A stretch of DNA of 6,206 nt from Cycloclasticus sp. Its GTDB lineage: Bacteria > Pseudomonadota > Gammaproteobacteria > Methylococcales > Cycloclasticaceae. Below, one piece after another: positions 1-6,206 of the stretch. A model generated the notes under the pieces. That model made no database searches, was not told where the DNA came from, and saw only the letters and a list, made by a program, of their open reading frames with translations. The DNA is taken from positions 1 through 6,206 of the forward strand of contig JAHRWG010000289.1 of the NCBI GenBank assembly GCA_019090295.1, in the 5' to 3' direction. Numbering within the stretch: position 1 is the stretch's first letter; the number at the start of each line of letters is the position of its first letter. A program made the position numbers and the translations under genes.

Positions 1-1869
1 CAACGTGATCAGGGCTTGATCATTAAACGCAGTGCTGAATCTCTATTATCTATCATTAACGATATACTCGACTTTTCCAAGATAGAAGCTGGAAAGCTGG
101 ACCTAGAGCTGCTTGATTTTGATCTTGAAGTTATCTTGCATGATGTTGCTAGAGCACAGATCTTTCGAGCAGAAGAGAAGAAGTTGGAGCTGGTCTGCCC
201 AGCAACTCCGGTACAGCATAAATTTTTTCATGGTGATCCAGGGCGATTACGTCAGGTTGTGATGAACCTAGTGAGTAATGCCATTAAGTTTACTGAACAG
301 GGCGAAGTGGTGGTTCGGTATGAGTTATCAAACATAGCAGACAGCCAAACGCTACTGCATATAAGTGTTAGTGACACCGGCATTGGCTTGAATGCAGATC
401 AGCAAAGCCGTCTATTTGAACGTTTCACCCAAGCTGATGGCTCAACTACCCGAAAATATGGTGGTACGGGGCTAGGTCTTGCTATTAGTAAACAACTCGT
501 CGAGTTGATGAAGGGTGATATTGGGGTGGACAGTGAACCCGGTAAAGGGTCCACCTTTTGGTTTACTGTGCCACTGGATGATGCAGCATTACAAACACCG
601 CTGCGTAAAGTTGAAGATTTACATCATTTAAAAATATTGGCCGTTGATGATAATTCGACTAACTTAAAACTGCTCGATCAGATATTTGATGTTTGGGGTG
701 TAGAGCATGAATTGGCAACCTCTGCGAAAGAGGCACTAGATTTTCTACACAAAGAAGCTGGTCGTGGGCAGCCTTTCAATATCGCTATTATTGATATGCA
801 AATGCCAGAAATGGATGGAGCTGAACTGGGCGATATTATTCATCAAGATAAGCAGCTAGCTGCCACACGTACTGTGTTGCTAACATCTCAGGGTATGCGT
901 GGGGATGCCTTGAAAATGCATGACATTGGTTTCTCCGGCTACCTAACCAAACCGGTCAACCAGTCAGAGCTCTATAACGCGCTGTTGCAGGTGGCAGGCT
1001 GTGAGACTGGAGAGGACCGTATGGTCACTCGCTATACTGCCCGTGAGTTACCTAACTTTCATGCACGTATCCTTGTGGTAGAGGATAATATTACAAACCA
1101 GATAGTAGCTAGAGGCATGCTGGATAAGTTTGGCTTACAGGTTGATGTGGCCAACAATGGTAAAGAAGCGATTACAGCATTGACTCATACACCTTATGAC
1201 TTGGTGTTTATGGATTGCCAGATGCCTGTTATGGATGGTTATGAGGCCACTGGCTACATTCGTGACCCTAAGTCATCGGTTAAAGACCATGCTCTTCCGA
1301 TAATCGCTATGACCGCTAATGCGATGCAAGGTGATCGTGAAAAATGTATCGCATCAGGAATGAGTGATTACCTTGCTAAGCCATTGTCTCCAAGTAAGTT
1401 GCATAGCGTATTAGAAAAATGGTTGCCTGAACAGTGTCAACAAGTCTTAGCAAGCGATAATGATGCTAAAGAAAATAAGAACGGAGTTGAGGTGAGCCTG
1501 AAACCAATGCTAGCCGACAGCTCACCGAGTGTTGAGCAGACTTTTAACTATGCCATATTAAAAGAGCGTATGTCAGGAGATGATGAGCTCGTCCACACTG
1601 TACTTAATGCTTTTCTTACAGATTTACCGGAACAGATCAAGCTTTTGAAGGAGGCTGTGGGGTGTCAAGATAAAGAAATGGCTACAAGCCTAGCTCACAA
1701 AATAAAGGGAGCAGCGAGTAATGTGACAGGGATGGCAGTCAGTAGTAAAGCTCTTGAGTTGGAGCAGTCAGGCAAAGACGGTGACTTATCGAAAATTATT
1801 GCTAAGTTGCCAGAACTAGAGTTGTTATTTGAACAGCTAGAAATAGAAATTAAAAAGGTTTTAAATTGA
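1..1869 (+). CDS. Hybrid sensor histidine kinase with two receiver domains and an HPt domain (5' partial)
   Basis: The reading frame is open from base 1, so this is the C-terminal 622 residues of a larger protein; the phosphorylated His and the sensor region lie upstream of the window. Numbering from base 1, residues 1-36 are the second helix of the HisKA dimerisation domain ([14 protein letters not shown]). Residues 77-191 are the HATPase domain, with the N-box Asn at 93, DTGIG at 125-129 and GGTGLGL at 154-160. REC1 (about 208-330) has Asp216/217, phospho-acceptor Asp265, Thr295 and Lys317. REC2 (about 355-476) has Glu361/Asp362, Asp405 and Lys460. A polar linker leads to an HPt domain (about 515-618) with HKIKG and phospho-His565. 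Every phosphotransfer residue in view is intact, so a working multistep phosphorelay of the BarA/GacS-like class is expected. The sensed signal is unknown. The gene overlaps the following response regulator by four bases, which makes that protein the obvious phosphate recipient (inference). The TTG at base 16 is internal and is not a start. Confidence 0.95.
   Translation, partial: QRDQGLIIKRSAESLLSIINDILDFSKIEAGKLDLELLDFDLEVILHDVARAQIFRAEEKKLELVCPATPVQHKFFHGDPGRLRQVVMNLVSNAIKFTEQGEVVVRYELSNIADSQTLLHISVSDTGIGLNADQQSRLFERFTQADGSTTRKYGGTGLGLAISKQLVELMKGDIGVDSEPGKGSTFWFTVPLDDAALQTPLRKVEDLHHLKILAVDDNSTNLKLLDQIFDVWGVEHELATSAKEALDFLHKEAGRGQPFNIAIIDMQMPEMDGAELGDIIHQDKQLAATRTVLLTSQGMRGDALKMHDIGFSGYLTKPVNQSELYNALLQVAGCETGEDRMVTRYTARELPNFHARILVVEDNITNQIVARGMLDKFGLQVDVANNGKEAITALTHTPYDLVFMDCQMPVMDGYEATGYIRDPKSSVKDHALPIIAMTANAMQGDREKCIASGMSDYLAKPLSPSKLHSVLEKWLPEQCQQVLASDNDAKENKNGVEVSLKPMLADSSPSVEQTFNYAILKERMSGDDELVHTVLNAFLTDLPEQIKLLKEAVGCQDKEMATSLAHKIKGAASNVTGMAVSSKALELEQSGKDGDLSKIIAKLPELELLFEQLEIEIKKVLN
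1852..1869 (+). promoter_or_regulatory. Ribosome binding site and TTGA stop/start overlap
   Basis: AAAAAGG at 1852-1858 is a reasonable Shine-Dalgarno sequence, seven bases ahead of the TTG at 1866-1868. That TTG shares bases with the TGA stop (1867-1869) of the upstream kinase. In the frame of the downstream gene a TAA stop lies at 1851-1853, and no ATG or GTG occurs between it and the TTG, so TTG is the only usual start available. The next ATG (1908) would remove the first strand and acidic residues of the REC domain. The overlap suggests translational coupling of kinase and regulator (inference). Confidence 0.8.
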
Positions 1870-3983
1870 AATTACTCATTGCTGAAGATGACCTGACCTC
1901 TCGTACCATGCTGACAGCCCTAGCTAAAAAATGGGGTTTTGACCCTGTAGGTGTTGAAGATGGAGAAGCTGCGTGGGAAGTGATGCAGAGCGAGCAGCCA
2001 CCGCGGTTATTGCTGCTCGACTGGGAAATGCCTAAACTTAATGGTCAAGCACTTTGCCAGCGAATTCATCAGCAAGAGAAAAAGGACCCTCCCTTTATCA
2101 TTATGTTGACCAGTCGTAGTGAAACCCAGGATGTTGTCGCGGGGCTGGAAGCAGGGGCGAATGAGTATATTACAAAACCCTTTAATAATGCGGAGTTGCA
2201 GGCGCGTCTTCAGGTAGGTAAACGAATAGTCGAGCTTGAAAACCGGCGTAGGTTGAGTGAAGAGAAATTATCACTGGCCGCCAGCGTCTTCGAGCATGCG
2301 CGTGAAGGAATTATTATTACCGATTTAGAGGGTAGTATTATTGATGTCAACGACGCCTTTACTTTAATCACCGAGTATGAGCGTGAAGAGGTTATTGGGA
2401 AAAACACAAACTTACTGAGCTCTGGTCACCATGGGAAGACATTCTATCGCGAACTTTGGGATAAACTTGGTAAAAGCGGGCATTGGTATGGTGAGATATG
2501 GAACCGCCGTAAGAGCGGTGAGGTGTTTGCTGAGATGCTCACCATTAGCACTGTCAATGATGAGCAGGGGTTGACCCAAAATTATATTGCTCTATTTTCA
2601 GACATTACCCAACAAAAAGAAAATGAAAAGCACCTTCTGCACCTAGCTCATTACGATGCCTTGACCGGCCTACCTAACCGAGTACTGCTCTCTGACCGCC
2701 TGCAACAGGCGATGTCTCAAGCTTCGCGTAACGTACAGCCACTGGCTATTTGTTACATCGACTTGGATGGCTTTAAGGCAGTTAATGATACCTATGGGCA
2801 TGAAGTGGGTGATAAATTACTGGTTAATATTGCTAAACATATGGAGCATGCGGTACGTGAAGGAGATACTATCGCTCGCTTAGGGGGGGATGAATTTGTT
2901 GTTGTTTTAACCAGATTAAATGATGCGTCTAGCTGTAAACCTGTGTTGACTAGGTTGCTTGAATTTATTGCTAAACCGGTTCAGATCAATAAAATAGAAC
3001 TTGAGATTTCTGCCAGTATTGGTGTCAGTTTTTACCCGCAAACAGAAGACATTGATGCAGATCAACTAATGCGCCAAGCTGACCAAGCTATGTATCAGGC
3101 AAAATTGACGGGGAAAAACAAGTACCATATCTTTGATCACAAACTCGATCAGGACATCAGAGGGCAGCATGAGAGCTTGAGTCATATTCGTACAGCAATG
3201 ACGAACAAAGAATTTGTCTTGTTTTACCAGCCTCAAGTCAATATGCGTACAGGCGAAACGACTGGTGTAGAAGCATTAATCCGCTGGCAACATAAGGAAA
3301 ATGGCCTGCTCCCTCCTAATGTTTTTCTTCCTGTTATAGAGAAGGATCCATTATCTATAGAGCTGGGGGAATGGGTGATAGACAGTGCTTTGAATCAACT
3401 GGAAAATTGGTATGCTGAAGGTTTACCACTTAAGGTGAGTGTCAACATCAGTGCACTGCACTTACAACAAGATAATTTCTCCGAGCGATTAGCTAAGTTG
3501 TTGGCGGCGCATCCCAGTATAAACCCCAATGACCTACAACTGGAGGTGTTAGAGACGAGTACACTGGAAGATATTGAAAAAACGTCCAGCATGATGCGTG
3601 CCTGTAGTGAGTTGGGCGTAGATTTTGCGCTGGATGATTTTGGTACAGGTTACTCCTCGCTTACTTATCTTAAACGTCTTCCAGCGACCCACCTTAAAAT
3701 TGATAAAAGCTTCGTTATCGGTATGCTAAATGATTCAGATGATCTTTCTATTTTAAAAGGTGTGCTAGGTTTAGCCAGTGCCTTTAACAGAGAGCCTATT
3801 GCAGAAGGTGTAGAGAGTGAAGAGCATGGTAATGTATTATTACAATTGGGGTGTGAAATAGCTCAGGGCTTTACAATAGCCAAGCCAATGCCTGCTGCAG
3901 ATATCCCGACATGGATTGATGGCTGGCAGCCCTACGAATCATGGACAAAACAAAATATGGCCGTTGAAAATAGTCAAAAATAG
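1866..3983 (+). CDS. Response regulator with REC-PAS-GGDEF-EAL architecture (c-di-GMP synthesis/hydrolysis)
   Basis: This is a complete cytoplasmic protein of 705 residues with no signal peptide or membrane segment. The REC domain (1-120) has Glu7/Asp8/Asp9, phospho-acceptor Asp52, Thr82 and Lys104, all canonical. A charged helix, likely coiled coil (about 113-138), joins it to a PAS/PAC domain (about 138-255). The GGDEF domain (about 261-420) has metal-binding Asp299, an intact GGDEF at 340-344 and an RxxD inhibitory site at 331-334, five residues upstream as in product-inhibited diguanylate cyclases. The EAL domain (about 440-690) keeps EALIRW at 469-474, Asn527, Glu563, DDFGTG at 590-595, Lys611, Glu647 and Gln667, the expected metal-binding and catalytic set of c-di-GMP phosphodiesterases. 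Both activities therefore look possible; which one dominates cannot be told. The upstream hybrid kinase, overlapping by four bases, is the likely phosphate donor to Asp52. The start is TTG with a well-spaced ribosome binding site. The PAS-GGDEF-EAL part is paralogous to the convergent gene to its right. Confidence 0.95.
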   Translation: MKLLIAEDDLTSRTMLTALAKKWGFDPVGVEDGEAAWEVMQSEQPPRLLLLDWEMPKLNGQALCQRIHQQEKKDPPFIIMLTSRSETQDVVAGLEAGANEYITKPFNNAELQARLQVGKRIVELENRRRLSEEKLSLAASVFEHAREGIIITDLEGSIIDVNDAFTLITEYEREEVIGKNTNLLSSGHHGKTFYRELWDKLGKSGHWYGEIWNRRKSGEVFAEMLTISTVNDEQGLTQNYIALFSDITQQKENEKHLLHLAHYDALTGLPNRVLLSDRLQQAMSQASRNVQPLAICYIDLDGFKAVNDTYGHEVGDKLLVNIAKHMEHAVREGDTIARLGGDEFVVVLTRLNDASSCKPVLTRLLEFIAKPVQINKIELEISASIGVSFYPQTEDIDADQLMRQADQAMYQAKLTGKNKYHIFDHKLDQDIRGQHESLSHIRTAMTNKEFVLFYQPQVNMRTGETTGVEALIRWQHKENGLLPPNVFLPVIEKDPLSIELGEWVIDSALNQLENWYAEGLPLKVSVNISALHLQQDNFSERLAKLLAAHPSINPNDLQLEVLETSTLEDIEKTSSMMRACSELGVDFALDDFGTGYSSLTYLKRLPATHLKIDKSFVIGMLNDSDDLSILKGVLGLASAFNREPIAEGVESEEHGNVLLQLGCEIAQGFTIAKPMPAADIPTWIDGWQPYESWTKQNMAVENSQK

Positions 3984-4012
3984 GGGCTTAGATACAGGAC
4001 TGCTTACCCTGA

Positions 4013-4056
4013 ATAAATAGTTACAATTAACCGTGCCCCTTTGCAGCACTATTTAT
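4013..4056. repeat. 9-bp inverted repeat in the convergent intergenic region
   Basis: ATAAATAGT at 4013-4021 is the exact reverse complement of ACTATTTAT at 4048-4056, with 26 bases between. The arms are A+T-rich and there is no following T-tract on the plus strand. It lies shortly after the stop of the plus-strand regulator gene and far from any start codon, so an operator role is unlikely. It could fold as a weak 3'-end structure or be chance. Confidence 0.3.
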
Positions 4057-4157
4057 ATGAGCCATACATGAGCGTTGAATAACAAAACGGGCCTTCATGT
4101 TACTTAGAGATGAAAAATAGTAAGCGACTACAACACAGGTTTGCCTTTTTTACTCGC

Positions 4158-4190
4158 CCCTTATTCTTTATTCTATAGAAAGGATGAGGG
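4158..4190 (+). terminator. Imperfect 12-bp hairpin, possible transcript end of the plus-strand operon
   Basis: Bases 4158-4169 (CCCTTATTCTTT) can pair with 4179-4190 (AAAGGATGAGGG) around a nine-base loop. Ten pairs are Watson-Crick and two are U-G wobbles in plus-strand RNA. In minus-strand RNA the two wobbles become A-C mismatches, so the fold favours the plus transcript, whose last gene stops 174 bases earlier. Against a classic intrinsic terminator, the bases after the stem (CCTTATAGCATTTAATT) are only mildly T-rich, with no continuous T-run; the nearest run of six T (4146-4151) is on the wrong side of the stem. It may be an RNA-stabilising 3' hairpin rather than a terminator. Confidence 0.35.
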
Positions 4191-4235
4191 CCTTATAGCA
4201 TTTAATTGATAGCCCCTAATTCCAAGACCAGCAAA

Positions 4236-6206
4236 CTATTCGCACACTCCTAGGGCATTATTCATGTCTTCAACGGCTGCTTTAAGCTCAGTTAAGCCTC
4301 CTCGTGCAATATTTATATCACCACTTTGGTATTTTAGACGTAAATCCTGAGCAATAGTATGTACTCTCTCATGTGCCTGATTAAGCCGCTTCAAACCCTC
4401 TGCCTCAAATCGCTTGTCTTGTATTTCTCGCCTTATCCACGAACCGCAAGGACAGAGCTTGCTACTCATTATTGGCCATTGTTCAACACTCTCTGGTAGC
4501 GTTTGGATGCTCTTAATAAACCTACTCTCCCAATGACCAGAAGCCAGTCTAAATAGCTTGATATTTCTTTCTTTTATCGTCCAGTGCTTATTGCCTACGT
4601 GTAACCATTCTTCATTCGGTATGTAGTCATTAAGCCACCGTGGGATGTCAGCAGCCGGCATTGGCTTGGCTATGCCGTAGCCTTGCGCGTTGTTACAGCC
4701 CATTAGGAGTAACATTACCCCATGATTGACCGTTTCAACACCCTCAGCAATGACGTGCCGGTTAAATGAACCAGACAGTCCAATAACACCATCGATAATG
4801 GCGCAGTCACTAGGGTCATCTAACATGTCTCTAACAAAGCTTTGGTCTACTTTAATGGTATCAACCGGTAGGCTTCTTAAATGCGTTAGTGATGAATACC
4901 CTGTACCAAAATCATCCAGTGCGACTTTGACACCCAAGACACCTTTACACATTTCAATAACGGCGGTGATGGCATTAAGGTCACCTAATGCACTGCTTTC
5001 TAATATTTCAAGTTGTAAATGTTGAGGGTCAACTGTGGCGTGTTGAGCCAGTTTTGACTCTAAACGAGCAAAGAAGGTTTGGGATAATAGGTGAGTTGAA
5101 GAAATATTAATACTGACTTCAAGTTTAATGCCTTGTAGGCTCCACTCTTCAAGTTGTGTGAGGGCTTCATTAATAACCCATTCACCGACCTTTAGTTCTA
5201 ATTCAGTGTCTTCAATAACCGGTAAAAAATCTAATGGTGGGATAAGCCCTTTTTCAGGGTGGATCCAACGGATGAGTGCTTCAACTCCAAACACATCTCC
5301 GGTGACCATGTTAACCTTAGGTTGATAATATAATTGAAACTCATTGTTTGTTAAGGCATTTTCAATGTCTTTTAATTGGCCATGTTTAAGAATGGTACGT
5401 TGGTCTTCACCTTGGTCATATAATTGATAACAATTTCTGCCTGCTAGTTTAGCCTGATACATTGCTTTGTCAGCATGACGCAGTAAGGTATCAATCTCTT
5501 CATTATCATTTGGGTAAAGTGTTATTCCGCTGGATGCTGATATTTCAAGCGGGTAGCCATCAATAAGGTAGGGTTTAGCCAATGCATGATGTATTCGGTC
5601 TATTGTTTGTGCACATTGGGCTACGGACTCAATATCATTCAGCAACAGGGCAAATTCATCGCCTCCTTGGCGGGAGACGGTGTCTTCTTCTCGGATGCAA
5701 GATGTTATACGCTCAGCGACTTCAATCAGTAATTTATCACCTATTTCGTGGCCATACTTATCGTTGACGGGCTTAAAGTTATCTAAATCAAGGAAGCAAA
5801 CAGCCAGTTGATGTTCAGTACGTTTGCTATGAGCAATTGCTTGCGTAAACCGGTCAGTAAATAAAGCACGGTTAGGAAGGCCGGTGAGCACATCATAATG
5901 CGCCATTAAACTCAGTTTCTCTTGTTGGTGTTTACTGTCAGTGATATCACTGAATAGGCCGACATAATTGATCGGGTTGCCAAGCGTATCTTTTAACACC
6001 GAAATAGAGAGAAGCTCTGCATAGAACTCACCATTTTTAGTACGGTTCCATATTTCACCTTGCCAGTGACCTTGTTCATTAATTTGCTGCCACATAGCTT
6101 GATAGAACTCGGGGCTTTGTTTGCCTGAGCTTAAGAAACTGGGGTTTTGACCTAATGCTTCCTCACGGCTGTAGCCTGTAATCTCATAAAAAGCAGGGTT
6201 AACATC
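4236..6206 (-). CDS. PAS-GGDEF-EAL c-di-GMP enzyme with C-terminal CZB zinc-binding domain (5' partial)
   Basis: The frame is open to the right edge, giving 656 residues; the N-terminus is outside the window. Numbering from base 6206, residues 1-89 are the rest of a PAS/PAC domain. The GGDEF domain (about 102-264) has metal-binding Asp140, RxxD at 172-175 and an intact GGDEF at 181-185. The EAL domain (about 276-528) keeps EALIRW at 309-314, Asn367, Glu403, DDFGTG at 431-436, Lys452, Glu488 and Gln508. After a linker of about 28 residues comes a CZB domain (about 555-650): His558 in HWESRF, Cys585 in CPCGSW, and His612/His616 in HERVH. The Cys-to-His and His-to-His spacings (27 and 4) match the zinc ligands known from E. 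coli DgcZ, and His-to-Cys (27) is close to its 30. CZB domains bind zinc tightly and regulate diguanylate cyclases and chemoreceptors. So a dual-domain c-di-GMP enzyme tuned by zinc or by oxidation of the zinc cysteine is inferred. The ATG at 6095 lies inside the PAS domain and is not the start. Confidence 0.95.
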   Translation of the reverse strand, partial: DVNPAFYEITGYSREEALGQNPSFLSSGKQSPEFYQAMWQQINEQGHWQGEIWNRTKNGEFYAELLSISVLKDTLGNPINYVGLFSDITDSKHQQEKLSLMAHYDVLTGLPNRALFTDRFTQAIAHSKRTEHQLAVCFLDLDNFKPVNDKYGHEIGDKLLIEVAERITSCIREEDTVSRQGGDEFALLLNDIESVAQCAQTIDRIHHALAKPYLIDGYPLEISASSGITLYPNDNEEIDTLLRHADKAMYQAKLAGRNCYQLYDQGEDQRTILKHGQLKDIENALTNNEFQLYYQPKVNMVTGDVFGVEALIRWIHPEKGLIPPLDFLPVIEDTELELKVGEWVINEALTQLEEWSLQGIKLEVSINISSTHLLSQTFFARLESKLAQHATVDPQHLQLEILESSALGDLNAITAVIEMCKGVLGVKVALDDFGTGYSSLTHLRSLPVDTIKVDQSFVRDMLDDPSDCAIIDGVIGLSGSFNRHVIAEGVETVNHGVMLLLMGCNNAQGYGIAKPMPAADIPRWLNDYIPNEEWLHVGNKHWTIKERNIKLFRLASGHWESRFIKSIQTLPESVEQWPIMSSKLCPCGSWIRREIQDKRFEAEGLKRLNQAHERVHTIAQDLRLKYQSGDINIARGGLTELKAAVEDMNNALGVCE

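Noticed and set aside
16..18. TTG as a possible start of the hybrid kinase
   Set aside because: The frame is open to base 1 and the residues before and after it belong to the HisKA helix, so this codon is internal.
1908..1910. ATG as the start of the REC-PAS-GGDEF-EAL gene
   Set aside because: It would remove the first beta strand and the acidic residues of the REC domain; the TTG at 1866 with a good ribosome binding site fits better.
2210..2407. Minus-strand open frames opposite the regulator gene (2210-2407 and 3395-3592)
   Set aside because: Both lie antisense to well-conserved PAS and EAL coding sequence and are Ser-rich, as is typical of reverse-strand readings.
4110..4178. Short plus-strand reading frame of 22 codons (MKNSKRLQHRFAFF...) in the intergenic region
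   Set aside because: No properly spaced ribosome binding site, it lies after the operon rather than before a gene, and its end overlaps the hairpin. A basic then hydrophobic peptide of this size can easily arise by chance.
4089..4194. Direct repeat GGGCCTT at 4089-4095 and 4188-4194
   Set aside because: Only seven bases and two copies, with no matching flanks; not distinguishable from chance.
3981..4218. 8-bp inverted repeat TAGGGGCT (3981-3988) and AGCCCCTA (4211-4218) near the two edges of the intergenic region
   Set aside because: One such match is about what chance gives across 250 bases; there is no target duplication, no longer terminal repeat and no transposase.
4726..5025. Plus-strand open frames opposite the minus-strand gene (4726-5025, 5128-5325, 5582-5767)
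   Set aside because: They are antisense to the conserved GGDEF and EAL domains, with Ser/Thr-rich or compositionally odd products and no family features.
6093..6095. ATG as a possible start of the minus-strand PAS-GGDEF-EAL-CZB gene
   Set aside because: The 37 codons between it and the window edge encode the first half of the same PAS domain (DVNPAF, GYSREEALG), so the gene continues beyond the window.

Overview
The window is a signal-transduction locus from a Gram-negative bacterium, most likely a gammaproteobacterium of moderate base composition (mid-40s % G+C by eye). A marine or aquatic lineage is plausible, but nothing in the sequence fixes a genus. The protein families here (BarA-like hybrid kinase, REC-PAS-GGDEF-EAL, PAS-GGDEF-EAL with a zinc-binding tail) are typical of bacteria with large c-di-GMP networks. 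There are no RNA genes, mobile elements, CRISPR arrays or phage genes.

Layout. Bases 1-1869 (+) hold the C-terminal part of a hybrid histidine kinase whose N-terminus lies left of the window. The visible part runs end of HisKA, HATPase, REC1, REC2, HPt. It overlaps by four bases (TTGA) a complete gene at 1866-3983 (+), a response regulator with REC-PAS-GGDEF-EAL architecture that starts on TTG. A 252-base intergenic stretch (3984-4235) follows. It contains a 12-bp imperfect hairpin (4158-4190), a separate 9-bp inverted repeat (4013-4056) and no convincing gene. Bases 4236-6206 (-) hold a convergent gene, cut by the right edge, for a PAS-GGDEF-EAL protein that ends in a CZB (chemoreceptor zinc-binding) domain.

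How the genes work together. The first two genes look like one operon and one pathway: the kinase relays phosphate through its own receiver and HPt domains to the REC domain of the next protein, which should then change c-di-GMP synthesis or breakdown. The third gene is a paralogue of the second across PAS-GGDEF-EAL. It has no visible REC domain in the window and carries a C-terminal domain predicted to sense zinc or redox state. The locus therefore pairs two related c-di-GMP enzymes with different inputs, one a phosphorelay and one probably metal or oxidant. All catalytic signatures for both synthesis and hydrolysis look intact in both enzymes, so the net direction cannot be read from sequence.

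No wholly new system is evident. The points most worth a second look are the CZB domain at the C-terminus of a dual-domain c-di-GMP enzyme, its CxC variant at the zinc cysteine, and the kinase-to-regulator coupling through a TTG start.
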